This document shows, in pieces, positions 27,221 to 36,850 of a stretch of 49,294 nucleotides of DNA. A program made the translations under genes and the position numbers. The DNA is from Gammaproteobacteria bacterium (GTDB lineage: Bacteria; Pseudomonadota; Gammaproteobacteria; Pseudomonadales; Azotimanducaceae). The notes below the pieces were generated by a model. The model was given only the letters and a program-made list of their open reading frames with translations, did not search any database and had not been told where the DNA came from. Position 1 is the first letter of the stretch; every line of letters starts with the position of its first letter. Where the stretch lies: NCBI GenBank assembly GCA_002690865.1, contig NZGG01000042.1, positions 1 to 49,294 of the forward strand. The letters are read 5' to 3'.

Positions 27221-28012
27221 ATGATGAATCCCACGTTTCCTGGAGCAATTGCGATTACCTTGTATCTAATTGGTACTGGAATACAAATAGTCTCGCAAGG
27301 AAATTCTAAACAATTTCTAAACCTCATAAGTGTACCTGCGCTGCTTCTTCACGGACTTACCAGTTACCTAGGGTTTTATAGTGATTTAGGCATTAATCTT
27401 GATATATACACCATGCTTTCCCTCACAGCGCTAGCGGTAGTTACCATAATCCTTCTAAGTAGCATCCACCGCCCAGTTGAAAGTCTGTTCGTGGTTATTT
27501 TTCCAATTGCTGCGATTTCAATTCTGTTACAAATAAGCATAGATGGAGTATATCTTCCACGGGACGATATATCCCCTGGCTTAGGCATGCATATTGTACT
27601 TTCGATACTCGCTTCTGGCCTACTCACAGTATTGGCTATACAAGCGATATTCTTGTCACTTTGTCACTATGGTTTAAGGTCTAGAAAACTGGAATTCATA
27701 AAGAAATTGCCCCCACTAGAAACTATCGAAGGACTACTATTTGAGATGCTAGGGGCAGGCCTACTAATGCTAAGTCTCTCTATCTTAACTGGTTTTATCT
27801 TCCTCGAAGATATATTTAATCCTGGTCTTATCCATCATACCGTTATAACTCTAGCCGCATGGCTTGTATTTAGCGTCCTATTGTGGGGGCGGATCAAAAA
27901 CGGATGGCGCGGCACAACCGCAGCCAGATGGGCTCTGTGTGGCTTCGGCCTCCTTGCACTTGGATACTTCGGAAGCAAATTCGTTCTAGAAGTGATTCTG
28001 AGAGCGGTGTAA
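27221..28012 (+). CDS. YpjD/CcsA-like cytochrome c assembly-family membrane protein
   Basis: Polytopic inner-membrane protein of 263 residues with about eight hydrophobic segments. It belongs to the YpjD branch of the CcsA/HemX-type cytochrome c assembly family, placed next to ffh and a CorC-like gene exactly as E. coli ypjD-yfjD are. Family-like features include LLHGLTSYLG near residue 45, GLGMHIVLSILASGLLTVLAI in part (LGMHIVLSILASG), and GLIHHTVITLAAWLVF with conserved His residues of the kind that bind haem in CcsA. The biochemical role of YpjD is not established. Two ATGs in a row start the frame. A Fur-like operator lies just upstream. Confidence 0.8.
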   Translation: MMNPTFPGAIAITLYLIGTGIQIVSQGNSKQFLNLISVPALLLHGLTSYLGFYSDLGINLDIYTMLSLTALAVVTIILLSSIHRPVESLFVVIFPIAAISILLQISIDGVYLPRDDISPGLGMHIVLSILASGLLTVLAIQAIFLSLCHYGLRSRKLEFIKKLPPLETIEGLLFEMLGAGLLMLSLSILTGFIFLEDIFNPGLIHHTVITLAAWLVFSVLLWGRIKNGWRGTTAARWALCGFGLLALGYFGSKFVLEVILRAV

Positions 28013-28084
28013 TCATAATACTTGACACCAATCTATGCTATTCGGTACAAAGACTAACTCTTGTCGTGGCGAGGCCTGTTTTTT

Positions 28085-29359
28085 TTGGAAGAAACCTCAG
28101 TAAGCACCCTACTTGGAACGCTTACGATCTTGATTATGCTATCGGCCTATTTCTCGGGTTCCGAGACAGCGATGATGCGCGTCAATCGTTTTCGACTAAA
28201 GCATCTTGCAAACGAAGGGCATCGCGGTGCACGTAAGGCAAGTCGACTACTTAAACGTCCGGACCGACTCCTAAGTTTAATACTCATTGGGAACAATTTC
28301 GTTAATTTTACGGCAGCATCGATCGCAACACTGCTAGTTATTGACTTATTTGGGGAAGCCAATGTGGCGTGGGCCCCAGTTATTTGCACCATAATTTTTC
28401 TTATTTTCGCTGAAGTTGCCCCCAAAACTATCGCGGAAGCCTATCCAGAAAAAATATCTTTAATGTCAGCATATATTTTGCAACCACTCATGGCTATTTG
28501 CTGGATATTAGTTGAACCAGTTATTCGATTAAGTAACAGTCTGCTTCGTATAGCCGGTGTCCCAGAACGTGAATCAGAAGATACTGACAACCTCACGCAT
28601 GAAGAATTGCGTACGGTAGTTAATGAAGGAGTGACTATCGCTGAACGCCCACAGGGTATGATGCTGGGTGTGCTTGATTTAAATAAAGTAACCGTTAACG
28701 ATATTATGGTGGCAAGAATAGATATAGAAGGAATTGATCTTACGGATGATATTGAAAGCATTCTAAATCAAATCCGAGCTACCCAGCACACGCGCGTCCC
28801 CGTTTTTAATGAAGATATAGATAAGGTAATAGGCGTCCTGCATCTTCGTAATGCCGCAAGATTTTTGACCGCAGAAAATCCGACCAAAGCTTCGATTGTA
28901 CAAGAAACAGACGAACCTTATTTTGTTCCAGAAAATACGCCTTTACACACTCAGCTAGTAAATTTTCAGCAAACGAAACAACGTATAGGTCTCGTCGTAG
29001 ACGAGTATGGTGACATAGAAGGGATTGTCACTATGGAAGACATCCTAGAAGAGATAGTGGGTGAATTCACTACGGATATCGCAGAGACGGGCGTTAACAT
29101 TCATCCAGAGGCTGACAATACTTTTTTAATCGATGGAGGAACACATATTCGCTTGATAAACCGTTCCCTAGGATGGAAGCTACCTCAAGAAGGACCCAAA
29201 ACTTTAAGTGGCCTAATAATAGAAGAACTTGAAATAATTCCTGATTCTAGCTGCTGTATTGCCTTGAATGATTACCATATTGAAGTCATTCAAATTCAAG
29301 ACAATATGATAAAAACTGCTCGTATTAATCAGACGGAAACAGAAATTATTGAGGAATAA
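28085..29359 (+). CDS. CNNM/CorC (YfjD) family transporter with CBS domains
   Basis: Membrane protein with an N-terminal CNNM (DUF21) domain of three or four helices (ILIMLSAYFSGSETAMMRVNR onset), a pair of CBS domains (about 200-320; VNDIMVARIDIEGID and DKVIGVLHLRN) and a C-terminal CorC_HlyC domain (GLVVDEYGDIEGIVTMEDIL to the end). Homologues are linked to Mg2+ or Co2+ efflux. The frame is open from a TTG at 28061, but the TTG at 28085 gives MEETSVSTL, like E. coli YfjD, and has GAGG ten bases upstream. It follows the ypjD-like gene by 72 bases and converges on leuA. Confidence 0.88.
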   Translation: MEETSVSTLLGTLTILIMLSAYFSGSETAMMRVNRFRLKHLANEGHRGARKASRLLKRPDRLLSLILIGNNFVNFTAASIATLLVIDLFGEANVAWAPVICTIIFLIFAEVAPKTIAEAYPEKISLMSAYILQPLMAICWILVEPVIRLSNSLLRIAGVPERESEDTDNLTHEELRTVVNEGVTIAERPQGMMLGVLDLNKVTVNDIMVARIDIEGIDLTDDIESILNQIRATQHTRVPVFNEDIDKVIGVLHLRNAARFLTAENPTKASIVQETDEPYFVPENTPLHTQLVNFQQTKQRIGLVVDEYGDIEGIVTMEDILEEIVGEFTTDIAETGVNIHPEADNTFLIDGGTHIRLINRSLGWKLPQEGPKTLSGLIIEELEIIPDSSCCIALNDYHIEVIQIQDNMIKTARINQTETEIIEE

Positions 29360-29418
29360 GAACTAATCAATCACCTCTTTCGATCAGATTATTTACCCTA
29401 TAGTTTGGCTGTTTATTA

Positions 29419-31131
29419 TTACCGAAGCAGAATCCATTTCCTATTTATCGCTGCAAGAATAGATTTATAGGCCGCCGTGATTGTGTTCTGACTTATACCC
29501 ACGCCATAATAGTTATTATCTTTTTCATCGCTTATAGCAAGGATACATATCGCTTGAGCCTCCTTACCTTCATTGAGAGCATATTCTTGATAATCAATCA
29601 CGTTTAGTGGCTCATTCAATGTATTCACCAAGCCATTCACAAAAGCATCAATGGGCCCAGAGCCTTGACCTACAATATTAATGTTATTATCTCCTGCCAG
29701 AATATTTGCTTCACAGATCTGAACTTGAGGTTCCTCTGAGCGGATTTGATAATCGATCAACTTAAATGGCCCGTTTACGTCGATAAATTCGGATGTGAAT
29801 GCTTGCCAAATATCCTCAGGTTGTAGCTCCCCACCTTTTTTTTCAGTCGCCGCCTGCACAATAGGACTAAAGTCAAGCAGCAACGCTTTGGGCAGAGATA
29901 CTCCAAAATAATTTTCCAGAATAAATGCTATACCCCCCTTGCCGGACTGGCTGTTTACACGAACAGTCTCCCGATAGGAACCGCCGACATCTGCTGGATC
30001 AATTGGCAAATAAGGGACCTCCCATTCATCATCACTACCAGACTCAACAAAGGCCATACCTTTACGAATGGCATCCTGATGGGATCCCGAAAATGCTGTG
30101 AAGACTAACTCCCCAGCATAAGGTTGACGCACATGTATGGGAATTTTTGTACACTCTTCCGAGACAGCAACAATTTTTGGCATATCCATCAAATATAGCT
30201 TCGGATCTACTCCCTGACTAAACATATTCATAGCCATGGTAATAACATCACAATTCCCGGTACGCTCTCCGTTACCAAATAATGTGCCTTCTATCCGCTC
30301 AGCTCCAGCCATAAGGCCGAGCTCAGAAGCCGCAATACCAGTACCTCGATCATTGTGGGTGTGAAGACTAATAACAGCGGCTTCTCTATTCGGTAAATGC
30401 CGAATAAACCACTCTAACTGATCGGCATATACATTTGGCGTAGCCATCTCAACAGTTGCAGGGAGGTTCAAAATGATTTTCCTCTCGACAGATGGTTTCC
30501 AGACATCCATAACTGCAGAACAAATATTCACTGCAAAGTCCATTTCCGTTGCAGTGTAAGATTCTGGAGAGTACTCTAAGGTCACCTGCGTACCTGTCTG
30601 CTCTAATTGCTCGGTGAAGCGCTTAACTACTTCAGTCGCTGCAGTTGCCAGCTCAATCACCTCTTCTCGGTTCTTATTAAAAACAACCTTACGCTGCAAG
30701 GTCGAAGTCGAATTGTAGAGATGAAAAATTACCTTCCTAGCTCCGGCAACCGCCTCACAAGTTCTTTGAATTAGATCTTCTCTCGCCTGACATAAGACCT
30801 GAATGGTAACGCCATTAGGAATCATATTCTCATCGATAATTCGCCGCACAAAATCGAAATCTGGTTGGGATGCGGCAGGGAAACCAACCTCAATCTCTTT
30901 AAATCCAATATCTAAAAGCAGATTATACATCTTCTGTTTTTCATCAGGAGTCATCGGATCTACTAGAGCCTGATTACCATCTCTCAAATCAACACTACAC
31001 CAGCGAGGAGCGTTGTTAATAGTTTTATCAGGCCATGTTCTATCAGGCAATATAATCGGTTTAAACGCTTTATATTTTTGAAAAGGCATCTTTTTTTGAG
31101 ATGCCGGTAAAGAGTCACTATCTACGCTCAT
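29419..31131 (-). CDS. leuA: 2-isopropylmalate synthase
   Basis: First committed enzyme of leucine synthesis: condenses 2-ketoisovalerate and acetyl-CoA. It is of the IPMS2 type found in Pseudomonas: LPDRTWPDKTINNAPRW, CSVDLRDGNQALVDPM, LHTHNDRGTGIAASELGLMA and GNGERTGNCD hold the catalytic and metal-binding residues (Asp of LRDGNQ, the HTHND histidines). The C-terminal regulatory domain (about 430-570) would bind leucine. 570 residues from the first ATG. A second ATG at 31089 (MPFQKYKAF) is equally family-like; it lies inside a 7-bp hairpin, see findings. A Leu-rich leader peptide and competing hairpins lie upstream. Confidence 0.95.
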   Translation of the reverse strand: MSVDSDSLPASQKKMPFQKYKAFKPIILPDRTWPDKTINNAPRWCSVDLRDGNQALVDPMTPDEKQKMYNLLLDIGFKEIEVGFPAASQPDFDFVRRIIDENMIPNGVTIQVLCQAREDLIQRTCEAVAGARKVIFHLYNSTSTLQRKVVFNKNREEVIELATAATEVVKRFTEQLEQTGTQVTLEYSPESYTATEMDFAVNICSAVMDVWKPSVERKIILNLPATVEMATPNVYADQLEWFIRHLPNREAAVISLHTHNDRGTGIAASELGLMAGAERIEGTLFGNGERTGNCDVITMAMNMFSQGVDPKLYLMDMPKIVAVSEECTKIPIHVRQPYAGELVFTAFSGSHQDAIRKGMAFVESGSDDEWEVPYLPIDPADVGGSYRETVRVNSQSGKGGIAFILENYFGVSLPKALLLDFSPIVQAATEKKGGELQPEDIWQAFTSEFIDVNGPFKLIDYQIRSEEPQVQICEANILAGDNNINIVGQGSGPIDAFVNGLVNTLNEPLNVIDYQEYALNEGKEAQAICILAISDEKDNNYYGVGISQNTITAAYKSILAAINRKWILLR

Positions 31132-31183
31132 TTCGCTATTACTCTATGACTTTGGGACAAGCTTAATATAGACAAAATTGCAA

Positions 31184-31221
31184 TGTAGGTTTTAGATGGC
31201 CACCTACAACGGCAGTCGTAG
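31184..31221 (-). promoter_or_regulatory. leuA leader: two mutually exclusive hairpins
   Basis: On the minus strand CTACGAC (31221-31215) can pair with GTTGTAG (31210-31204) over a TGCC loop (one G-U pair). TGTAGGT (31208-31202) can pair perfectly with ACCTACA (31190-31184) over an 11-base loop. The two stems share bases 31208-31204, so only one can form at a time. The first stem starts in the Leu codons of the leader peptide and ends at its stop. This is the geometry expected of translation-coupled attenuation. No strong U tract follows the second stem, so which hairpin is the off state is not settled. Confidence 0.6.
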
Positions 31222-31287
31222 AAGAAGTGAAGCAGACAACATCAGTTGCGGACTGCTCGTTAATATCGGCTGCGTTGCGCTTTTCAT
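31204..31287 (-). CDS. Leu-rich leader peptide upstream of leuA
   Basis: A 27-codon frame opens with ATG at 31287 and stops at TAG 31206-31204, 72 bases before leuA. Its second half is SASLLLRLPL: eight of 27 residues are Leu, five of them in the last seven codons (CTT CTT CTA ... CTG ... TTG). The stop codon lies inside both competing hairpins. Leucine-operon leader peptides with runs of Leu codons are established in enteric and other gammaproteobacteria. Expression of this one is inferred from its codons, position and the upstream promoter; the Shine-Dalgarno is weak. Confidence 0.7.
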   Translation of the reverse strand: MKSATQPILTSSPQLMLSASLLLRLPL

Positions 31288-31321
31288 GTCAGCGTTTCTT
31301 TGAATGAGATTTCTTCTTTTT

Positions 31322-31350
31322 ACTATAGCTCTCTACACCCTGAAATCCAA
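31322..31350 (-). promoter_or_regulatory. sigma-70 promoter of the leuA leader
   Basis: Minus-strand TTGGAT (31350-31345) and TATAGT (31327-31322) are separated by exactly 17 bases. The -10 box matches the consensus at five of six positions, the -35 at the TTG only. Transcription would begin near 31315, about 28 bases before the leader-peptide ATG. Confidence 0.55.
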
Positions 31351-31360
31351 GTCTGACATC

Positions 31361-31882
31361 TCAACCAAGAAATTTTAAATCTTTCTTAAACACTCTGCTC
31401 TTCTGGACGTAAGCGTCTGCACTTGACTGAAAGGAGTCGATTTCTGCAAGTGTTACCTCGCGAACAATTTTTCCTGGGGATCCCAACACGAGGGAACCTT
31501 CAGGAATTTCCTTTCCTTCAGGCACTAAAGCATTAGCCCCTATCAAACAGTTCTTACCTATTACTGCACCATTTAACACTACGGCATTCATCCCGATAAG
31601 AGAATTATCACCAATGGTGCAGCCATGTAACATAACCTTATGACCAACCGTGACATTTTTACCAATAGTCAATGGAAAGCCTGCATCCATATGCAACACA
31701 GAGCCATCCTGAATATTGGAGTTTTCACCTATGGTGATAAAATCAGTATCAGCGCGAAGAACCGCATTAAACCAGATATTAACGCAATCCCCCAAAACAA
31801 CAGAACCTATCAATACTGCACTGTCAGCAATAAAGTGCTCTCCCTCGAAATTCGGTACCTTATCTCCCAGGCTGTATATCAT
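31361..31882 (-). CDS. yrdA: gamma-carbonic anhydrase-like hexapeptide protein
   Basis: Left-handed beta-helix protein of the gamma-carbonic anhydrase/YrdA family. Repeating hexapeptides run from about residue 15 to 150 (ADSAVLIGSVVLGDCVNIWF onward), and the metal-ligand histidines are in VTVGHKVMLHGCTIGD with an earlier one in SVLHMDAGFP. The chosen ATG at 31882 (MIYSLGDKVPNF) has GGGAG about seven bases upstream and matches the family; the frame itself extends 12 codons further. 173 residues. Whether it is an active carbonic anhydrase cannot be said. Divergent from the Nudix gene. Confidence 0.88.
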   Translation of the reverse strand: MIYSLGDKVPNFEGEHFIADSAVLIGSVVLGDCVNIWFNAVLRADTDFITIGENSNIQDGSVLHMDAGFPLTIGKNVTVGHKVMLHGCTIGDNSLIGMNAVVLNGAVIGKNCLIGANALVPEGKEIPEGSLVLGSPGKIVREVTLAEIDSFQSSADAYVQKSRVFKKDLKFLG

Positions 31883-31934
31883 ATAATCTCCCGTATACGG
31901 AATCAGAGAATAACACAATCACCGCGCTATATTT

Positions 31935-31943
31935 TGGTATAAT
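31935..31943 (+). promoter_or_regulatory. extended -10 promoter for the Nudix gene
   Basis: TGGTATAAT is a perfect extended -10 element (TGn plus TATAAT). Counting seven bases from its end puts the expected transcription start at 31950, the A of the Nudix ATG. No TTGACA-like -35 lies 17 bases upstream, which an extended -10 does not need. Confidence 0.6.
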
Positions 31944-31949
31944 CAAGCG

Positions 31950-32489
31950 ATGAATTTTTGCAGCCAATGCGGCAAATCACTAAAACAAGAAGTTCCGGAG
32001 GGCGACAACCGTCTGCGTTACGTATGCAGTCAGTGTTCAACAATCCACTATGAAAACCCTAAGGTAATCGTTGGCTGTTTACCTGTGCATGAAGATCAAA
32101 TACTGCTTTGCAAACGAGCCATTAAACCCAGACTTGGTCTCTGGACATTACCAGCTGGATTCTTGGAAAATGGTGAAACTTTGGCCGAAGGAGCAGCTCG
32201 AGAAACTTTGGAGGAAGCCAATGCTCGAGTATCAATGGGTGGCCTCTATACCCTTTTTAGTCTTCCTCATATTTCTCAGGTATACGCATTCTTTCTGGCG
32301 GAACTGGCAGATTTAGATTTTTACCCAGGAGAAGAATCACTAGAAACAAAACTATTTTCGAAAGAGAAAATACCCTGGGAGGAACTTGCCTTCCCTGTAA
32401 TCTCTGAAACCTTAAAATATTACTTTTCTGATCGCGAGGAGAATTCTCTACAAATCCGTTACTTGGACCATTTATTTGATCGGAAATGA
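31950..32489 (+). CDS. Nudix hydrolase with N-terminal zinc ribbon
   Basis: 179-residue Nudix protein. Two CxxC pairs (FCSQCGKSL at 3-6 and VCSQCSTIHYENP about 27-30) form a zinc ribbon, followed by the Nudix fold. The Nudix box is GFLENGETLAEGAARETLEE, close to the G-x5-E-x7-REUxEE pattern, with Asn where Gly is usual right after it (EANA). Substrate probably a nucleotide diphosphate such as an ADP-sugar or NADH-like dinucleotide, but not determinable here. No ribosome-binding site precedes the ATG and the -10 box ends only six bases before it, so the transcript is probably leaderless. The stop codon abuts the purL stop on the other strand. Confidence 0.88.
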   Translation: MNFCSQCGKSLKQEVPEGDNRLRYVCSQCSTIHYENPKVIVGCLPVHEDQILLCKRAIKPRLGLWTLPAGFLENGETLAEGAARETLEEANARVSMGGLYTLFSLPHISQVYAFFLAELADLDFYPGEESLETKLFSKEKIPWEELAFPVISETLKYYFSDREENSLQIRYLDHLFDRK

Positions 32490-35400
32490 CTAATCAATAA
32501 ATATTCTTGCATTACGGAAAATTCTCATCCAAGGACTATCCTCACTCCATCCAGCAGGATGCCAAGAATTCTGCACAGTTCGGAAAACCCGCTCTGGATG
32601 GGGCATCATAGCGGTGAAACGACCATCTGGTGTTGTGACGCCGGCAATGCCTAGAGGGGAACCGTTCGGGTTCATAGGATAGTTTTCAGTAACTTCCAAA
32701 TGATTATCAATAAACTGCATTACGACTAGCTCGTTATCCAGCAGGGCTGTCGCCTGTTCCAAAGAACAATCAGCTCTTCCTTCGCCATGCGAGACTGCAA
32801 TCGGCATATGGGAACCCATCATCTCCTTGAATAATATTGATGGGCTATCGGTAACTCTCACTAAAGAAAATCTTGCCTCAAACTGCTCGGATCGATTCGT
32901 AACAAATTTAGGCCATAGAGATGCTCCAGGTATTAAATCCTTAAGGCCTGAAAACATCTGACACCCATTACATACTCCAAGCCCAAACGTATTTTGACGA
33001 TCAAAAAATGATGCAAATAAATCTCTTACCTGATTATGAAATAAAATCGATTTAGCCCAACCTTCCCCAGCACCCAAAACATCGCCAAAAGAAAAACCGC
33101 CGCAAGCAATCAGCCCCTGGAAACATTTAAGATCAGTTTCACCGCTCATTAAATCGCTCATGTGAATATCAATTGGAGAAAATCCTGCTCGATGGAATGC
33201 CGCCGCCATCTCCACCTGACTATTCACCCCCTGCTCTCTCAGTATTGCAATTTTTGGTTTCGAGCGGAACCCATTCATAGGTCGAGTAATATCATCCTTG
33301 ATGTCAAACGTTAATTTCACGGAAAGTCCTGGATCATCATCTTCTGCGATCAGCTCAAATTCCTCTCGAGCACACTGAGGATTATCTCGCAGAGACTGCA
33401 AATGATAGCTGGGCTCACTCCAACGCTTTTGTAATGTTCCACGATCGATAGAAAATATTAAATCACTCTCCTGTGTTATTTTTATTCCTGACCCACCTAT
33501 TGTCGCTATCTCTTGGGTACGAATCCCTGCAGCCGAAAACACCCCCTCAACCTCCTCTTGATCTGAGCGAGCAATTTGGATAACCCCGCCCAATTCTTCA
33601 TTAAAGAGAAATTCAATCGGTTTACTATCTTGAGGCAAAACAATATTGAGGCCTAGTCTTGATGCAAAAACCATTTCCGCTAAGGTGACAAACAAACCGC
33701 CATCAGAACGATCATGGTAAGCCAAAACCTTTTTACGCAGAAAATCACTTTGCATCAACTCAAAAAACCTCCTCAACATCCCTGGATCATCAACATCTGG
33801 AACCAGGTCTCCAAGTTGTCTCTGACATTGCATCAAAATCGAGCCACCAAGCCGATGTTTGCCTGAGGCCAAGTCAACTAATAATAAAACGCTGTCTGCA
33901 AAATTCTCTAGCTGTGGGGTAAATGTGTCTGCCGTATTCGAAACTGGCGCAAATGCAGAGATAATAACTGATAGAGGGGAAGTGACAGTTTTTTCACAGC
34001 CATTATCCTCCCAACGAGTTTTCATAGATGTAGAATCCTTACCCACAGGTATACAAATGCCAAGCTCAGGGCAAAGATCGAGACCAACTGCAGCCACAGT
34101 CTTGTATAAATTAGCGTCCTCATTGGGATGTCCCACTGCAGCCATCCAATTGGCAGAAAGTTTAATATCGCCAATATCATCGATGCGCGCTGCAATAATA
34201 TTAGTAAGAGCTTCACCAATCGCGATACGACCGGATGCTGGGGCATTAGTCAATGCAAGTGGTGCTCGTTCACCCATTGCCATCGCTTCTCCAGTTGCAG
34301 AGGTATAGCTACTGGAAGATACTGCTACATCCGAAACAGGCACCTGCCATGGGCCAATCATCTGATCTCGTACCACCAAGCCTCCAACACTTCGATCAGC
34401 AATTGTAATGAGAAATTTCTTACTCGCGACAGCTGGATGCCCCATCACAAGATGTACTGCTTCATCAAAAGAAAGGGTTTGTTGGATAACGTCTCTCGGT
34501 AGAGCTCTAGAAACGACATCCTTTGAAACCATAGGTATTTCACCGAAAAGAATACTCATAGGAAGATCGATAGGAGTATCATTAAACATCCGATCATCGA
34601 CTCTTAGATGGTCAGATGCTTTCGCATATCCCACAATTGCATATGGGCATCTCTCCCGTAAACAAATCTCAGCAAAACAATCTACGTTTTCATGGCCTAC
34701 AGCTAAAACATAGCGCTCCTGAGATTCATTACACCAAATCTCCATCGGAGACATTCCAAGCTCATCATTAGGTACAAGTCGAAGTTCAAAGTGACCTCCA
34801 ACACCACCATCTTTTACTAACTCAGGCAATGCATTAGAGAGCCCCCCAGCGCCCACATCATGTATGAACTGTATCGGATTATCGTCTCCAAGCTGCCAGC
34901 ACTTATCAATCACCTCCTGACAGCGATGTTCTATTTCAGGATTACCTCTTTGCACACTTGCAAAGTCTAGATCGACATCACCCGCACCCGTTGCCATAGA
35001 GGATGCTGCACCACCACCCAAGCCAATTAACATTGCCGGCCCCCCAAGGACTATAAGTGCTGCACCTGGCTGAATTTCTTGCTTTTCTACATGTTCGGTT
35101 CTAATACTCCCCAGCCCGCCAGCTATCATAATTGGTTTGTGATAGCCTCGGATCTCCCCGCCAAAGCTCTGTTCAAAAGTACGAAAATAGCCGCACAGAT
35201 TGGGTCGACCAAACTCATTATTGAATGCCGCTCCCCCAACCGGGGCCTGAATCATAATATCTAGGGCTGACGAAATTTGTTTTGGTTTACCATAATCGTC
35301 CTCCCACGGCTCGAAGTGGCCAGGAATTTTTAGATTTGAAACAGAGTATCCTGTGAGACCGACTTTTGGTTTAGATCCCCGGCCAACAGCTCCCTCATCC

Positions 35401-36347
35401 CGAATTTCCCCACCGGAGCCCGTCGCCGCTCCAGAGAAAGGGGCAATAGCTGTTGGATGGTTATGAGTCTCAACCTTCATCAAAATATTTATTGGCTCTT
35501 CAACGTACACATATTCTTTGGTTTTAGGATTAGGGAAGAATCGTTCTGCTAGAGAGCCCTCGATAACAGATGCATTATCCTCATAAGCGCTTAGTACTCC
35601 CTTACCATTAGTTTGGTTATAGGTATTTCGAATCATATCCATCAAGCTATGATCGCGCTCCACCCCATCCAATTTCCAACTCGCTCGGAAGGTCTTATGC
35701 CGGCAATGTTCTGAGTTTGCTTGAGCGAACATCATCACCTCCGCATCAGTCGGATCACGTTTTAAATTTATAAACGAATCCACTAGGTACGTTATCTCCT
35801 CTGATGTGAGTGCGAGACCTAAAGCTATATTTGCCTTTTGAAGGGCACTAGCCCCAAAACTTAAAATAGGTATATGACCAAGAGGCTTAGGATCTTTTTG
35901 CTTGAATAACATGCCAACATCCATATTGGGAAGCACGATTTCCGTCATCCGATCATGTAAAATCCGATCGACTTCAAGCAGATGGGTATCTTTCAGATCC
36001 TGAGTACTATGGAGACGGTAAGAAATACCGCGTTCGACCCGTCTTACGGCAGCCAGGCCACAAATACGCGCGATATCTGTGGCTTTGGAACTCCAAGGTG
36101 AGATTGTACCTGGCCTGGGGACCACCAAACGCAGCAAGCCTTTGTCAGAGTCCACTACTGTCGGTAATGACCCATAAGCCAATAATACCTTAAGTGTCTC
36201 AAATTCCTTTTCAGTGAGGTCTCTTTCAAGGTCAACAAAGTGTATAAATACTGCATCTAAAGCATAGAGCCCCGGCAAACAGAGCTCTTCTAAAAGCTTA
36301 CTTATTCGAAAGTCTGAAAGTGCGGTTGCGCCCTGCAGCGTCAGCAT
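32490..36347 (-). CDS. purL: phosphoribosylformylglycinamidine synthase
   Basis: Large single-chain FGAM synthase (1285 residues) of purine synthesis, turning FGAR, glutamine and ATP into FGAM. The order is an N-terminal PurS-like domain, a linker, two ATP-binding AIRS-type halves ([30 protein letters not shown]-type region [27 protein letters not shown]) and a C-terminal glutaminase with nucleophile Cys in [14 protein letters not shown] and His/Glu in [10 protein letters not shown]. Full length and intact. It stands 40 bases after tadA, so the two may share a transcript. Confidence 0.98.
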   Translation of the reverse strand: MLTLQGATALSDFRISKLLEELCLPGLYALDAVFIHFVDLERDLTEKEFETLKVLLAYGSLPTVVDSDKGLLRLVVPRPGTISPWSSKATDIARICGLAAVRRVERGISYRLHSTQDLKDTHLLEVDRILHDRMTEIVLPNMDVGMLFKQKDPKPLGHIPILSFGASALQKANIALGLALTSEEITYLVDSFINLKRDPTDAEVMMFAQANSEHCRHKTFRASWKLDGVERDHSLMDMIRNTYNQTNGKGVLSAYEDNASVIEGSLAERFFPNPKTKEYVYVEEPINILMKVETHNHPTAIAPFSGAATGSGGEIRDEGAVGRGSKPKVGLTGYSVSNLKIPGHFEPWEDDYGKPKQISSALDIMIQAPVGGAAFNNEFGRPNLCGYFRTFEQSFGGEIRGYHKPIMIAGGLGSIRTEHVEKQEIQPGAALIVLGGPAMLIGLGGGAASSMATGAGDVDLDFASVQRGNPEIEHRCQEVIDKCWQLGDDNPIQFIHDVGAGGLSNALPELVKDGGVGGHFELRLVPNDELGMSPMEIWCNESQERYVLAVGHENVDCFAEICLRERCPYAIVGYAKASDHLRVDDRMFNDTPIDLPMSILFGEIPMVSKDVVSRALPRDVIQQTLSFDEAVHLVMGHPAVASKKFLITIADRSVGGLVVRDQMIGPWQVPVSDVAVSSSSYTSATGEAMAMGERAPLALTNAPASGRIAIGEALTNIIAARIDDIGDIKLSANWMAAVGHPNEDANLYKTVAAVGLDLCPELGICIPVGKDSTSMKTRWEDNGCEKTVTSPLSVIISAFAPVSNTADTFTPQLENFADSVLLLVDLASGKHRLGGSILMQCQRQLGDLVPDVDDPGMLRRFFELMQSDFLRKKVLAYHDRSDGGLFVTLAEMVFASRLGLNIVLPQDSKPIEFLFNEELGGVIQIARSDQEEVEGVFSAAGIRTQEIATIGGSGIKITQESDLIFSIDRGTLQKRWSEPSYHLQSLRDNPQCAREEFELIAEDDDPGLSVKLTFDIKDDITRPMNGFRSKPKIAILREQGVNSQVEMAAAFHRAGFSPIDIHMSDLMSGETDLKCFQGLIACGGFSFGDVLGAGEGWAKSILFHNQVRDLFASFFDRQNTFGLGVCNGCQMFSGLKDLIPGASLWPKFVTNRSEQFEARFSLVRVTDSPSILFKEMMGSHMPIAVSHGEGRADCSLEQATALLDNELVVMQFIDNHLEVTENYPMNPNGSPLGIAGVTTPDGRFTAMMPHPERVFRTVQNSWHPAGWSEDSPWMRIFRNARIFID

Positions 36348-36387
36348 ACCTAATCCATTTCACAGGAGTTCTTATTATATAGGTACG

Positions 36388-36843
36388 TTATCTTTTTGCT
36401 GCAAAAAAATTCTTCATAAGTAAGGCACATTCTTCTTCGCAAGGTCCGCGCTGATAAATAACACGATGATTAAGCGAAGAATTATCTAAAACCTTTGCTG
36501 TGGACAAGATTGCACCGGATCTCGGTTCAAGGGCAGCAAAATGGAGTTTCCGGATTCGTGCATGAACTAAAGCCCCCGCACACATCGTGCATGGTTCTAT
36601 AGTTACGAACATGTCTGCATCGATAAGACGGAAGTTGCCTGTGGTTTTTGCCGCATCCCTAAGCGCCACGATTTCTGCGTGAGCTGTAGGATCGGTACTC
36701 GTGCGGGTTTTGTTAAAGCCCCTTCCAATTATCTTCTCGCCCCTCGTAACTATCGCACCTACCGGGACTTCATCTAATTTCCTAGCTTCCATTGCAAGCT
36801 CATAAGCTACACGCATAAATCTAAAAGCAATAGAGGCTTCCAT
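36388..36843 (-). CDS. tadA: tRNA-specific adenosine deaminase
   Basis: Deaminates A34 to inosine in tRNA-Arg(ACG). Zinc ligands are H55 with catalytic E57 in TAHAEI, and C85 and C88 in EPCTMCAGAL. 151 residues, ATG start, typical of TadA. Next upstream gene is the coiled-coil protein, eight bases away; purL follows. Confidence 0.95.
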   Translation of the reverse strand: MEASIAFRFMRVAYELAMEARKLDEVPVGAIVTRGEKIIGRGFNKTRTSTDPTAHAEIVALRDAAKTTGNFRLIDADMFVTIEPCTMCAGALVHARIRKLHFAALEPRSGAILSTAKVLDNSSLNHRVIYQRGPCEEECALLMKNFFAAKR

Positions 36844-36850
36844 AAATCCA

